A stretch of DNA of 42,612 bases from a virus, in the IMG/VR virus record IMGVR_UViG_3300020474_000034, positions 1 through 42,612 of that record; one strand, written 5' to 3'. The notes under the pieces are model-generated. The model was given only the letters and a program-made list of their open reading frames with translations. It had not been told where the DNA came from and did not search any database. The position numbers were made by a program, and so were the translations under genes. Positions 7,222-16,040 of the stretch are shown here, piece by piece (position 1 is the stretch's first letter; every line of letters begins with the position of its first letter).

Positions 7222-7250
7222 ATTATAGACCCTATACTGTATTTAGTCAA
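7222..7250 (-). promoter_or_regulatory. Consensus sigma70 promoter
   Basis: Minus strand TTGACT (7245-7250), 17-base spacer, TATAAT (7222-7227). The -35 contains the GAC and TAA-proximal bases ending the 194-residue gene (its stop is 7243-7245). The spacer and -10 include a short inverted repeat, GGTCTATAATAGACC (7218-7232), that could be an operator or hairpin. Confidence 0.85.
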
Positions 7251-7827
7251 CCCTATCAAAAATAACAGATCCTGTGATTTTATTCAATCCATCATCACCA
7301 TAATTATCAAGCATATATTCACACATTCTAGAAAAAATTCTAGGAGATTTACTAGTGAACATATTAGCGATATTAGATTTAATAGAACTCATAAAAAAAT
7401 TAAGTTCTTCTCTATTCGTATATTTTTCGGAAAGTAGATCATACCTTTTAAAAAGACGAAAGTATTTTTCTCTATCAATCTCTTTGATAAATCTTTTTGC
7501 AATAACCATTTTTCTTACAATTTTTTCAAGTTGTTCATAATCATCATGATACTCAGGTAAATCTAAAGATTCAAAATAAGATTTTTTAACTTTAAGTGTT
7601 GAATACAATAACCAAATTTCATCATCCACAAGAGAAATTTCATCATCTGATAATGCAGAAATACTTTCGGGATTTAAAAATAAAACATCATTAATACAAT
7701 ACAAAAAAAGTTTTAATTTACAATCTACTAAAGACGAAATTCTTTTTGGTCTCTGAAGATCAGATGGAGTTAGAGGAATCATTTCAAGTGTCATGTCATT
7801 GTGATTGACTACTCCCGTATTATACAT
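7243..7827 (-). CDS. Hypothetical protein, 194 residues
   Basis: Charged, mostly helical protein with no recognised domain; notable segments are LTPSDLQRPKRISSLVDCKL near the N-terminus and FSRMCEYMLDNYGDDG near the C-terminus. The start is uncertain. The ATG at 7827 lies right after the T-run of a terminator hairpin and its next six bases are a TATAAT, so a transcript from that promoter could not include it; the ATG at 7794 (MTLEMIPLTPSDL) would then be used. From read-through RNA the first ATG has an AGGGG nine bases upstream, but that sits in the hairpin. Confidence 0.6.
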   Translation of the reverse strand: MYNTGVVNHNDMTLEMIPLTPSDLQRPKRISSLVDCKLKLFLYCINDVLFLNPESISALSDDEISLVDDEIWLLYSTLKVKKSYFESLDLPEYHDDYEQLEKIVRKMVIAKRFIKEIDREKYFRLFKRYDLLSEKYTNREELNFFMSSIKSNIANMFTSKSPRIFSRMCEYMLDNYGDDGLNKITGSVIFDRVD

Positions 7828-7846
7828 GAAAAACCACCCCTGTGAA
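7819..7846 (-). promoter_or_regulatory. Promoter with -35 in a terminator loop (PeSL-like)
   Basis: Minus strand TTCACA (7841-7846, the hairpin loop), 16-base spacer made of the 3' stem arm and T-run, then TATAAT (7819-7824). This matches the promoter-early stem-loop (PeSL) cassettes described for T4-type phages. Confidence 0.75.
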
Positions 7847-7854
7847 GAGGTGGT
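7829..7854 (-). terminator. Rho-independent terminator
   Basis: Minus strand stem ACCACCTC / GGGGTGGT (one T-G pair), loop TTCACA, then a T-run that ends at the next gene's candidate start codon. It is downstream of the 119-residue gene ending at 7923. Confidence 0.8.
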
Positions 7855-7922
7855 GTGACATTTTTATAATCGACCCTACAGACCAAAAATTTGCCGGAGA
7901 TTTTTTCTCGACTTTTTTGGAA

Positions 7923-8282
7923 TTATTTCCGCTTTTTGGTTGGGGGTGGTGGTTCATTACCCCATAGTTTTGGATTGGTTCTTCCCATACCAAAACCAAT
8001 ACCCTTTAAATTCTCACGAAACTTATCCCAGTACATGTTAAAGATACGAACTTCTTTCTGGCTACGAGTCAAATCATATCTCGTTTTTCCATCAACCACA
8101 TAGGTGATTATCATGGCATCATAAGGACAATCTTTGGTGGAGACTTGTTCCCAAGTTCCATTCTCTACCAAAATCTCACAACCATATATGGATTTAGAGT
8201 TTTCTTTTTCCGATGATGTCCATGAAGTCATAGACTGTTCCTCTTCTGTTTTAACAGGAGCATCTCCTAATTGATTTGCCAT
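7923..8282 (-). CDS. Conserved cyanophage hypothetical protein
   Basis: 119-residue protein. The N-terminal 30 residues are polar and probably disordered. The middle (YGCEILVENGTWEQVSTKDC) looks like a small beta domain. The C-terminal half reads VVDGKTRYDLTRSQKEVRIF followed by YWDKFRENLKGIGFGMGRT, then a Pro-rich and Lys-rich tail (NEPPPPTKKRK). It has the look of a conserved cyanophage protein but I assign no function. The ATG overlaps the stop of the upstream gene at 8282, so the two are coupled. Confidence 0.65.
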   Translation of the reverse strand: MANQLGDAPVKTEEEQSMTSWTSSEKENSKSIYGCEILVENGTWEQVSTKDCPYDAMIITYVVDGKTRYDLTRSQKEVRIFNMYWDKFRENLKGIGFGMGRTNPKLWGNEPPPPTKKRK

Positions 8283-8872
8283 TATGAACGATTACCCCAA
8301 GTAATATCTGGATATGCTTCACTTACAATTTCTTTTGTGATCTTATATCTATCAGAAAGTTTCTTATCCTTACAAAGACAAACAATCTCCGCTTCCAACG
8401 GGTGAAGTCCCTCAAGAATATTGATGAACATCGTTTCACGACGAACACCACTCATAGAATCATTACCACCCTTAAGAAAGTGATAGAAGTTCTTAAACTC
8501 TCTACGAATTGTGGTATGTCCATTCTTATCACTCGAACCCATTGAGAATGAATCCATTTCATGCATTCTACGAACTTCTTCTGTGATTTTAGTAGTCAGA
8601 GTTCCATTTGATGATGCCTGATCCTCAAATCCAGAATAAGGAACTTCTCCCTCAGGAAGCATAGAAATTAAACTCTCATCAAAGTTCCAAATTAATGTTG
8701 CCTTCAAAGAAACATGTTCATACTTCTTCAAGACTTCAATTTTCTTTGCCTTACTTCTTTGTCTAGAAACAAGATCTAAAACTTCAAAAACAAATGGATT
8801 TCTTGGTAGTTCCAATGATACTGCCTTAGTCGTTGTCTTTTTCTTCTTCGTTGTTGTCGTCATAGTTTTCAA
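8282..8872 (-). CDS. Conserved cyanophage hypothetical protein (possibly DUF6433)
   Basis: 196-residue protein. A Thr/Lys-rich leader (MTTTTKKKKTTTK) precedes the conserved NPFVFEVLDLVSRQRSKAKK. Further motifs are IEVLKKYEH, SLKATLIWNFDESL, LLEGLHPLEAEIV-like ILEGLHPLEAEIVCLCKDK and the ending AYPDITWGNRS. I associate this arrangement with a cyanomyovirus family, possibly DUF6433, without being able to confirm it. An alternative start is the ATG at 8863. The gene overlaps the small membrane protein upstream by about 45 bases and the next gene by one base. Confidence 0.65.
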   Translation of the reverse strand: MKTMTTTTKKKKTTTKAVSLELPRNPFVFEVLDLVSRQRSKAKKIEVLKKYEHVSLKATLIWNFDESLISMLPEGEVPYSGFEDQASSNGTLTTKITEEVRRMHEMDSFSMGSSDKNGHTTIRREFKNFYHFLKGGNDSMSGVRRETMFINILEGLHPLEAEIVCLCKDKKLSDRYKITKEIVSEAYPDITWGNRS

Positions 8873-9053
8873 AATTAAATGCGATTACTTCATCTGGAAT
8901 TAGATTTCCTTGCTCATCAAACATCTCAGGATGATATCTAGGTGCTTCTCTATAGTTCATCATATATTCTCTGGCAGTCCAACCAATTAGTAGACCCACC
9001 ATGAGAAATAAAATAGTCAAAAATGAACCAAATACTAAACTAGTTGCTAACAT
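8826..9053 (-). CDS. Small single-pass membrane protein
   Basis: 75-residue protein with one clear membrane helix (about residues 4-25, LVFGSFLTILFLMVGLLIGW), then TAREYMMNYREAPRYHPEMF and a very acidic tail (YDDNNEEEKDND). The frame is open to an ATG at 9089, but the ATG at 9053 has GGAG eight bases upstream, so I choose it. Function unknown; likely sits in the host cytoplasmic or thylakoid membrane with its acidic tail on one face. It overlaps the start of the downstream gene. Confidence 0.65.
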   Translation of the reverse strand: MLATSLVFGSFLTILFLMVGLLIGWTAREYMMNYREAPRYHPEMFDEQGNLIPDEVIAFNFENYDDNNEEEKDND

Positions 9054-9217
9054 TTTTCTTACTCCGGGATGTTTTGATGGAAAACTCAAAATGAATATTT
9101 ACTTTCCATCTCAGAAAGCAAACCATCTTTTCAAACATAATGTGAAATGGTTCTGTTTGCTTTCTCTTACCTCCATTAAGCAAAAATTCAATACCACGAT
9201 TTCTGTGGTCTTCATTT

Positions 9218-9469
9218 TTATTTATGTTGAGACTTGATGACTTGTTGTTCTCTGAGGAATTTGATTGTGTCAATACATCCTCCTAATTTTTTATCGTTAC
9301 ATACTACCTGCGGAAAAGTAGAACCCCTACCAAACTTAGCATAGAATTCTTCTCGTGTAAAGTCCTCACCAAGATTATAGGATACGAACTGTGTTCCTGT
9401 CAACTCCAATACTTGTTTAATCTTGTAGCAATGAGGACAATTTTCTTTTGTGTATACTTTAAGATTCAT
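9218..9469 (-). CDS. Glutaredoxin
   Basis: Thiol-disulfide oxidoreductase that can reduce ribonucleotide reductase and so support dNTP synthesis. The 83 residues start with beta strand KVYTKEN and active site CPHC (11-14), followed by the cis-Pro motif STFPQVV and the C-terminal KKLGGCIDTIKFL, which gives the glutathione-binding GG-C-D pattern. AAGGA precedes the ATG. An extended -10 promoter (9491-9499) lies directly upstream. T4 NrdC is a functional analogue. Confidence 0.93.
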   Translation of the reverse strand: MNLKVYTKENCPHCYKIKQVLELTGTQFVSYNLGEDFTREEFYAKFGRGSTFPQVVCNDKKLGGCIDTIKFLREQQVIKSQHK

Positions 9470-9490
9470 ATTAATTTTTTTCCTTTATAT

Positions 9491-9499
9491 ATTATACCA
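9491..9499 (-). promoter_or_regulatory. Extended -10 promoter for glutaredoxin
   Basis: TGGTATAAT on the minus strand (TATAAT 9491-9496 with the extended TGn). No good -35 at 16-18 bases. About 20 bases before the ATG. Confidence 0.6.
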
Positions 9500-9509
9500 C
9501 AGAAATAAG

Positions 9510-9517
9510 AATAAATA
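9510..9517 (+). promoter_or_regulatory. Late-type element AATAAATA
   Basis: Plus-strand AATAAATA, 19 bases upstream of the only plus-strand gene in the middle of the window (9537). Confidence 0.5.
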
Positions 9518-9536
9518 ATTCAAAATAGATTTTGTA

Positions 9537-10115
9537 ATGAGCAATTTTTCTGATAGAGGGTGGTATTACCTTCCTGAAATTATTACTAAAGAAGAAGCAA
9601 TAAGAATTAAGTATCAAAATCTTTGTGGTGCTATGAGTGATTTGGGATCACTTGAAGGGCACTGGGATGAAGAAAGAGGAAGAGTATTAACTTGTTATGC
9701 ACCACCATCATCCACATTTGTAGTTCATAGAGTCAAACCAATTCTTGAAGAACTATTAGGAGAAGAACTTATTCCATCTTACTGGTTCTCTACAACTTAT
9801 CATAATAAAGGATGGATGAATTGTCATACTGATAGACCCTCATGTGAAGTATCAGTCACCATGAATATTTTTGGTGATGCAAAATGGCCTATAAAACTTA
9901 AAGATCTTACAGGAAAACGTCAGGAAGTTGTAACTCCCGTAGGTGATGGTGTTGCATACTTAGGAACAATTGTTCCTCATTGGAGAAGTCCATTAAGAAC
10001 TCATAAGAATGATAGTTTTATGCAACTCTTTTTACATTATGTAAGAAAGAATGGACCTTATGCAGACTATGCCTATGATAGAAATCAAAAATGTTATGAC
10101 TTACTCACGAACTAA
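9537..10115 (+). CDS. Putative 2OG-Fe(II) oxygenase-like protein
   Basis: 192-residue protein with a plausible double-stranded beta-helix iron site: HTD (His97, Asp99) in GWMNCHTDRPSCEVSVTMN and, about 50 residues later, PHWRSPLR with His148 and Arg150/Arg154. The spacing HxD-(n)-H-R fits 2-oxoglutarate/iron dioxygenases. It carries APPSST and a charged N-terminal YYLPEIITKEEA typical of these small phage hydroxylases. Substrate unknown; the neighbouring chaperone-like, P4H and fibre genes suggest modification of virion proteins. It is the only plus-strand gene between 1.6 kb and the right end, and its 3' end overlaps the convergent gene by 11 bases. Confidence 0.65.
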   Translation: MSNFSDRGWYYLPEIITKEEAIRIKYQNLCGAMSDLGSLEGHWDEERGRVLTCYAPPSSTFVVHRVKPILEELLGEELIPSYWFSTTYHNKGWMNCHTDRPSCEVSVTMNIFGDAKWPIKLKDLTGKRQEVVTPVGDGVAYLGTIVPHWRSPLRTHKNDSFMQLFLHYVRKNGPYADYAYDRNQKCYDLLTN

Positions 10116-10836
10116 AACGACCTTCTGGTTCTGGTAATGCAGGAAGAGTATCATTAATCAATACAATAGATCTTAATTTTTGTGAGTAATCTTTAGTTAT
10201 ATTTGTATCAACTTGTATTGAATTTGGAGTTGCTGGAAAAGTATCTGTTGTAATTCCAACGGATGGTAAATCTCTTAAAGATTGTCTCCAATTCTTAAAC
10301 TCATCTGATAATGCACCTCCATTCTCTGTTGTTCTTGTAACAATCCAATCAGTATCTTTCAAAACTTCATCTCTAACTATTCTTATTTCACCATATCTTT
10401 TTTCAGTTTGTCTTGCATCATAATTAGAAATCTCAGTATTCCATTGTTCTTGAGTTAATATTTTAAGACCATCATTTTCTACAATGGTATTTGTTTCTCT
10501 GTAAGTTACATCATGCAAAGTTACTGTGGTTGTTTCACCTGTTTCTTCTCCAGTTTCTTCGTTTATAACAGGTTCTTCAACCTGTTTTTCAGTAGAACTT
10601 ACTACTGTAATATTTGAGTCATTTTGATATTCAGTTAAGACACTTGGAGTTACAGTTTTTGAATACTCAAAATAATCTGGAACTTTTGATAGGCAAATAT
10701 GATCTCCATTCTCATCAGTTAAACGATAAACAATTTCCAATCCCTTCAATTTTGGAAATACATATCCTCTTATATCACCTTTTATCCATTCTCCAGTATC
10801 TCTATCCACTAAAAAGTGTTTAATTAATTGAGACAT
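10105..10836 (-). CDS. Tail fibre assembly chaperone-like protein
   Basis: 243-residue protein. The C-terminal part has the pattern of phage tail-fibre-assembly chaperones: EIRIVRDEVLKDTDWIVTRT, then WRQSLRDLPSVG, i.e. RDxxLxxTDW followed by W+xxLRDxP. The N-terminal half (VDRDTGEWIKGDIRGYVFPK) and a repetitive acidic middle (NEETGEETGETTTV) look like a beta-rich phage-specific part. It is encoded next to fibre-type genes, which fits assisting their folding or being part of them. The P4H-like gene ends five bases before its ATG, so the two are cotranscribed. Confidence 0.65.
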   Translation of the reverse strand: MSQLIKHFLVDRDTGEWIKGDIRGYVFPKLKGLEIVYRLTDENGDHICLSKVPDYFEYSKTVTPSVLTEYQNDSNITVVSSTEKQVEEPVINEETGEETGETTTVTLHDVTYRETNTIVENDGLKILTQEQWNTEISNYDARQTEKRYGEIRIVRDEVLKDTDWIVTRTTENGGALSDEFKNWRQSLRDLPSVGITTDTFPATPNSIQVDTNITKDYSQKLRSIVLINDTLPALPEPEGRFSS

Positions 10837-10841
10837 TTTTA

Positions 10842-11504
10842 TCAGTACACATTTATATTGTATTTATCTTCTATCTCTTTATCAATCTCTGCTTTCGTAG
10901 GCATACCTTGAACAGTCATCCAGTTTACCATTGCATAACGAGTTCCTGAGATGACTGGTTCTACTTTATGAAGATAAAATTGCGAAGATGGAAAAGCAAC
11001 TAACAATCCTGGTTCTGGTTTAATACGGACTCTAAGATCTGGAAATACAAATTCCCCACCTTCAAAATCATCATTTAAAAAAAGAATTGTTGATAAGTCT
11101 CTGTCTACAGACTTCTTCCATATGATAGAACCATCAGGGTTCTTCCACCTTGATACTGCATCATAATGTCCTTTATAGTGTCCTCCTGGTTCATATACAA
11201 GTAACTGAGGAAGTTCACTATCCCTTATCTTAAACTCATAAAAAGGATTGATTACATGATGAACAATATTATCATAAAGTTCTTTAACTTCTTCAATAAT
11301 TTTTGAGATATCAGAGCAATCTACATTTCTTACACTCAAATCAACTCTTGATGGATGACCTTCTTTATTTTCATTTGCTTTTTCTCCATCAAACACACCC
11401 ATCTTATCTTTAGGTGCAATCTTTGCATGATTCACTAAGAAATCAATTCCTTCTTTTGATACAACTTTTGGTTGTATCAATACATTTCTAAGTATATCAT
11501 TCAT
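10842..11504 (-). CDS. Prolyl 4-hydroxylase-type 2OG-Fe(II) oxygenase
   Basis: Iron and 2-oxoglutarate dependent hydroxylase of the P4Hc type. In 220 residues the key positions are visible: HYDAV with His113 and Asp115, LSTILFLNDDFEGGEFVFPD (the conserved GGE strand), the distal LHKVEPV with His179, and GTRYAMVNW with Arg189 for 2-oxoglutarate. Substrate unknown. The next gene downstream is the chaperone-like gene, and the nearest upstream gene is a Kelch-like repeat protein whose loops are rich in APP motifs, so prolyl hydroxylation of a phage protein is a reasonable but unproven idea. A CTAAATA late element lies 22 bases upstream. Confidence 0.85.
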   Translation of the reverse strand: MNDILRNVLIQPKVVSKEGIDFLVNHAKIAPKDKMGVFDGEKANENKEGHPSRVDLSVRNVDCSDISKIIEEVKELYDNIVHHVINPFYEFKIRDSELPQLLVYEPGGHYKGHYDAVSRWKNPDGSIIWKKSVDRDLSTILFLNDDFEGGEFVFPDLRVRIKPEPGLLVAFPSSQFYLHKVEPVISGTRYAMVNWMTVQGMPTKAEIDKEIEDKYNINVY

Positions 11505-11525
11505 ATCATAATGATGTAGGTATTT

Positions 11526-11532
11526 TATTTAG
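11526..11532 (-). promoter_or_regulatory. Late-type element CTAAATA
   Basis: Minus strand CTAAATA, 22 bases before the ATG of the P4H-like gene (11504). It lies just past the end of the first Kelch-like gene. Confidence 0.5.
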
Positions 11533-11534
11533 TT

Positions 11535-13300
11535 TTAGTTTGATACTGCTGCTAATTTTCTTCGAAGGTAACTGCTCCGTCTTAAAACAGTCTCATTTGA
11601 GAAATCAAGTCTATCTAAATCAGCATCAGTTGTTCCCTCACCACCAGCAAAGTAACCATAAGAACTACTTGAGACTGCTGCTAAACTACCTCTTGCTTCA
11701 GGTAAATTATTTCCTGGCAATAACATAGTGTCATTTGAGAAATCAATACGGTCTACTGTAGTAACATCAGGTGGTGCCTGACCACCACCAAAGTAACCAT
11801 AAGAATTATTTGATACTGCTGCTAAACTTCTCCTTGCTTGAGGTAGGTTATTACCTGGTGCTGATACAGTATCATTAGAGAAATCAATACGGTCTATTGT
11901 GTCAAGATAAGATGGACTCCCATCATCCCCACCACCGAAGTAACCATAAGAATTACTTGAGGTTGCTGCTAAAGACTCTCTTCCATTTCTACTCTGTGGT
12001 AAATTATTTCCTGGTAATGATAAAGTCTCATTAGAGAAATCTAAACGATCTATTGTTTTTTTCTCAAAGGGTCCATCGGTTCCACCACCAAAGTAACCAT
12101 AAGAACTACTTGAACATGCTGCTAAACGTTCTCTTTCTTCAGATAAATTATTACCTGGTGCTGATAAAGTCTCATTAGAGAAATCAATACGGTCTATTAT
12201 GACAAGTTCTTCTGGATCTGCATCTGGATTGTCACCCCCACCATAATAACCATAAGAATTACTTGAGGTTGCTGCTAAAGACTGTCTTACTTGGGATAAG
12301 TTATTACCTGGTGTCGATATAGTTTCAGATGAGAAATCAATACGGTCTATTGTAGCAAGTATAGGTCCTGATATTGGAACCTGCTCACCACCACCAAAGT
12401 AACCATAAGTTCTTGAACCTTTTATTCTGTCTGATGCTCCTCCGGATACTGCTGCTAAATAAGATCTTGCTTGAGGTAAATTATTACCTGGTGCCGATGT
12501 AGTCTCACTAGAGAAATCAATACGGTCTACTGTATTATAATAAGTCTGTGGTGGAGAAAAATAACCACCACCAAAGTAACCATAAGAACTACTTGAACAT
12601 GCTGCTAAACCATATCTTCCTTGAGTTAAATTATTACCTGGTGCTGATAAAGTCTCATTAGCAAAATCAATACGGTCTATTGTGGCAGCATACGTTGTTG
12701 GTGGAGAGAAATAACCACCAGCAAAGTAACCATAAGAACTACTTGAACATGCTGCTAAACTAGATCTTGCTTGAGATAAATTATTACCTGGTGCCGATGT
12801 AGTCTCACTAGAGAAATCAATACGGTCTACTGTATTACGATAAGGTGGAGAAAAACCACCACCAAAGTAACCATAAGAACTACTTGAGACTGCTGCTAAA
12901 TAAGCTCTTGCTTGAGATAAATTATTACCTGGTGCCGATGTAGTCTCACTAGAGAAATCAATACGGTCTACTGTGGTAAGATAAGGTGGAGCATAACCAC
13001 CACCAAAGTAACCATAAGAACTACTTGAACATGCTGCTAAACCATATCTTGCTAGAGGTAAATTATTACCTGGTGCTGATGTAGTCTCATTCGAGAAATC
13101 AATACGGTCTATTGTATCAACACGAGGTGGAGCAAAACCACCACCAAAGTAACCATAAGAACTACTTGAGACTGCTGCTAAAATCTCTCTTTGTTGAGTT
13201 AAATTATTACCTGGTGCCGATGTAGTCTCACTAGAGAAATCAATACGGTCTATTGTATCAACACGAGATGGAGCAGTACCACCACCAAAGTAACCATAAG
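11535..13300 (-). repeat. In-frame tandem repeat array, 12 units (copy 1)
   Basis: Units of roughly 135-160 bases, conserved at DNA level in the parts coding YGYFGGG and DRIDFSNE, with indels in multiples of three in the variable loop. Three arrays of the same unit occur in the window. Confidence 0.9.
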
Positions 13301-13400
13301 TAGCACTCTCTGGCCAACTCTCAAAGTTGTTATTGTCTATATTTTCTACCTGTTTCTCGTAAATAGAAGTTAATCCAAATACGTCTCCTATGATAGGCAT
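11535..13400 (-). CDS. Twelve-repeat Kelch-like propeller protein (copy 1)
   Basis: 621 residues: a 34-residue N-terminal segment ending NNFESWPESA, then twelve repeats of about 45-55 residues. Each reads (T/S)YGYFGGG, a variable loop, T(I/V)DRIDFS(N/S)ETxSAPGNNL, xQAR, xxLAA(V/C)SSS. The diglycine, aromatic and Arg spacing resembles Kelch repeats, so each repeat is probably one propeller blade. Repeats 6 and 7 are joined by SGGASDRIKGSRTYGYF, the only irregular junction, giving two sets of six. The last repeat is degenerate (ETVLRRSSYLRRKLAAVSN). No enzymatic residues seen. It starts six bases after the upstream 278-residue gene. Likely a virion fibre or adhesin; the fold and role are inference. 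Confidence 0.8.
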   Translation of the reverse strand: MPIIGDVFGLTSIYEKQVENIDNNNFESWPESATYGYFGGGTAPSRVDTIDRIDFSSETTSAPGNNLTQQREILAAVSSSSYGYFGGGFAPPRVDTIDRIDFSNETTSAPGNNLPLARYGLAACSSSSYGYFGGGYAPPYLTTVDRIDFSSETTSAPGNNLSQARAYLAAVSSSSYGYFGGGFSPPYRNTVDRIDFSSETTSAPGNNLSQARSSLAACSSSSYGYFAGGYFSPPTTYAATIDRIDFANETLSAPGNNLTQGRYGLAACSSSSYGYFGGGYFSPPQTYYNTVDRIDFSSETTSAPGNNLPQARSYLAAVSGGASDRIKGSRTYGYFGGGEQVPISGPILATIDRIDFSSETISTPGNNLSQVRQSLAATSSNSYGYYGGGDNPDADPEELVIIDRIDFSNETLSAPGNNLSEERERLAACSSSSYGYFGGGTDGPFEKKTIDRLDFSNETLSLPGNNLPQSRNGRESLAATSSNSYGYFGGGDDGSPSYLDTIDRIDFSNDTVSAPGNNLPQARRSLAAVSNNSYGYFGGGQAPPDVTTVDRIDFSNDTMLLPGNNLPEARGSLAAVSSSSYGYFAGGEGTTDADLDRLDFSNETVLRRSSYLRRKLAAVSN

Positions 13401-13406
13401 AAGAAT

Positions 13407-14243
13407 TTATTGCTTAAGGTCTTGATTAAATAATGATCCATTAAGTTGCTTCTTTTCTTCATCCTCAATAGATGAAAGAATTTTTTGATCCATACCAGTA
13501 ATTTCAGAAATACCAGCAGTAACATTTTCCTGTAATTTACTTAAGAAATCAAGAGGATTAGTTGGATCACCAAATGATCCTTTAGTTCTATTCACATCAT
13601 TCCCTAATACAGTAGGAGCACTTGCTCTTCTCATAGAACGAATATTACCAGCATTCACACCAGTTTTTGCAGCAAACAAATCATCAATAGATTGATTTGA
13701 AAGTCTTCTCTCCCAATAGTCTGGTTGATCTGCATCAAACTGCTCTTTATTAACTAATTTACCACCATTTAATTCAATCAGACGACTGATTAACTTATCA
13801 AAACATTCAAGTTCTTGAACTGATGCCTTGAAACCATGATTAAGTCCTTCAAGCATACGATGAAAATGAAACTCATCAATATCATACCAACATAATTCTT
13901 CACCACCATCACGGGTTTTCCACCAGATTGGTTGAGTCTTATCCTTTCCTTCCCACTTATAATGAAACTCTCTTGCTTCTTTCTTTGCACTAATGATTTT
14001 AGAAAGAAGACCTTCTGCTACACTCTTACGATTGATTAAAGCAGCCTTAAATGCAGATGGAATTGTAAAAGTATCGTGAATAATAAACTTTTCAATTTGA
14101 AAATCTGAACGACCTTGTGCGAGTTCTACTTCACTTTCAGTCCAACGATTTGCTTCATTCAGAACCTTAAACATAAATTCATTCTTATCATCCAAAACTT
14201 CCGTAGAAGATGCAAGTGCAATCGATTCATAATTGTTAGTCAT
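13407..14243 (-). CDS. Conserved cyanophage hypothetical protein
   Basis: 278-residue soluble, mostly helical protein, no recognised domain. Visible features are FIIHDTFTIPSAFKAALINR, a Trp-rich stretch QPIWWKTRDGGEELCWYDID, the DEFHFHRMLEGLNHGFK segment with several His and acidic residues, and a C-terminal part with NAGNIRSMRRASAPT. The style is that of a conserved cyanomyovirus protein. A T4-type late promoter TATAAATA is about 30 bases upstream. It is cotranscribed with Kelch-like copy 1, six bases downstream, so it may be a structural protein or assembly factor. Confidence 0.6.
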   Translation of the reverse strand: MTNNYESIALASSTEVLDDKNEFMFKVLNEANRWTESEVELAQGRSDFQIEKFIIHDTFTIPSAFKAALINRKSVAEGLLSKIISAKKEAREFHYKWEGKDKTQPIWWKTRDGGEELCWYDIDEFHFHRMLEGLNHGFKASVQELECFDKLISRLIELNGGKLVNKEQFDADQPDYWERRLSNQSIDDLFAAKTGVNAGNIRSMRRASAPTVLGNDVNRTKGSFGDPTNPLDFLSKLQENVTAGISEITGMDQKILSSIEDEEKKQLNGSLFNQDLKQ

Positions 14244-14274
14244 AAAAATTACAAAATACCAATCTAATTTTAGT

Positions 14275-14282
14275 TATTTATA
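14275..14282 (-). promoter_or_regulatory. T4-type late promoter TATAAATA
   Basis: Exact T4 late consensus TATAAATA on the minus strand, 31 bases before the ATG at 14243. It would drive the 278-residue gene and Kelch-like copy 1. Confidence 0.7.
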
Positions 14283-14299
14283 TTCTTATAATGATATGT

Positions 14300-16040
14300 T
14301 TAGTTTGAGAGTGCTGCTAAATTATATCTTGCTTGAGTTAAATTATTACCTGGTGCTGATGTAGTCTCATTAGAGAAATCAAGACGGTCTACTGTAGTAA
14401 CCTGAGGTGGAGCATTACCACCACCAAAGTAACCATAAGAACTACTTGAGACTGCTGCTAAACTAGATCTTGCTTGAGGTAGGTTATTACCTGGTGCCGA
14501 TGTTGTCTCATTCGAAAAATCAATACGGTCTATTGTGTCAACCTGAGGTGGAGCAAAACCACCACCAAAGTAACCATAAGAACTACTTGAGGTTGCTGCT
14601 AAACTAGATCTTTCTTGAGGTAGGTTATTACCTGGTGATGATATAGTTTCAGCAGAGAAATCAATACGCTCTATTGTGTCAAGTCTAGATGGACTTTCTG
14701 CTGGATTTTGACCACCACCAAAGTAACCATAAGAATTACTTGAGGTTGCTGCTAAATTACGTCTTGATTGAGTTAAATTATTACCTGGTGCTGATGTAGT
14801 CTCATTAGAGAAATCAATACGGTCTACTGTGGTAACCTGCCCAGTTGGAGCAAAACCACCACCAAAGTAACCATAAGAACTACTTGAGACTCCAGAAACA
14901 TAAGATCTTGCTTGAGGTAGGTTATTACCTGGTGCTGATGTAGTTTCATTAGAGAAATCAATACGATCTATTGTATTATAAAGATTACTAGGTGGAGCCT
15001 CACCACCACCAAAGTAACCATAAGAACTACTTGAGACTGCTGCTAATCTATCTCTTGCTTGAGATAAATTATTTCCTGGTGCTGATGTAGTCTCATTAGA
15101 GAAATCAATACGGTCTATTGTTGATTGTACACTAGGAGTAACTCCACCACCAAAGTAACCATAAGTTCTCGAACCTTTTATTCTTTGTGATGCTCCTCCA
15201 GATACTGCTCCTAATTCATCTCTTACTTGAGACAGATTATTACCTGGTGCTGATGTAGTCTCATTCGAGAAATCAATACGGTCTACTGTGTTAACAACTG
15301 ATGGATTTCTACCACCACCAAAGTAACCATAAGAATTACTTGAACATCCTGCTAATTCAGTTCTTGCTAGAGGTAAATTATTACCTGGTGCCGATGTAGT
15401 TTCATTAGAGAAATCAATACGGTCTATTGTATCAGCAGGAGGTGGAGAAGAACCACCACCAAAGTAACCATAAGAACTACTTGAACATGCTGCTAAACCA
15501 TATCTTGCTTGAGTTAAATTATTACCTGGTGCCGATGTAGTCTCATTAGAGAAATCAATACGGTCTACTGTGTCAACTCTAGGTGGTGAGTTACCACCAC
15601 AAAAGTAACCATAAGAACTACTTGATACTGCTGCAAATTGGTTTCTTGCTTGAGATATATTATTACCTGGTGCCGATGTAGTCTCATTAGAGAAATCAAT
15701 ACGATCAACTAATGTTACGTTACTAAAGGCAGCAGGAGTTCCACCACCAAAGTAACCATAAGAACTACTTGAACATGCTGCTAAACCACCTCTTCCTTGA
15801 GGTAAATTATTACCTGGTGCTGATATAGTTTCATTAGAGAAATCAATACGGTCTATTGTTGATTTTACACCAGGATTATAACCACCAGCAAAGTAACCAT
15901 AAGAACTACTTGAGACTGCTGCTAAATCAGATCTTGCTTGAGATATATTATTACCTGGTGCCGATGTAGTCTCATTAGCAAAATCAATACGGTCTACTGT
16001 AGTAACCTGAGGTGGTGCCTCACCACCACCAAAGTAACCA
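14300..16040 (-). repeat. In-frame tandem repeat array, 12 units (copy 2)
   Basis: Same unit as the array at 11535-13300. Long stretches are near identical between units, for example the DNA coding NETTSAPGNNL, giving many substrates for homologous recombination within and between the three genes. Confidence 0.9.

Noticed and set aside
6956-7242. tRNA gene in the small-gene region
   Set aside because: Looked for cloverleaf arms and a TTCGA-type T loop; the DNA instead encodes two short proteins and a promoter. No tRNA was recognised elsewhere in the window.
9040-9273. Minus-strand 77-residue frame and a 34-residue frame at about 9113-9217 between glutaredoxin and the membrane protein
   Set aside because: They overlap real genes at both ends, have biased composition and no ribosome-binding site; the CATAAATA at 9219-9226 more likely serves the membrane protein gene at 9053.
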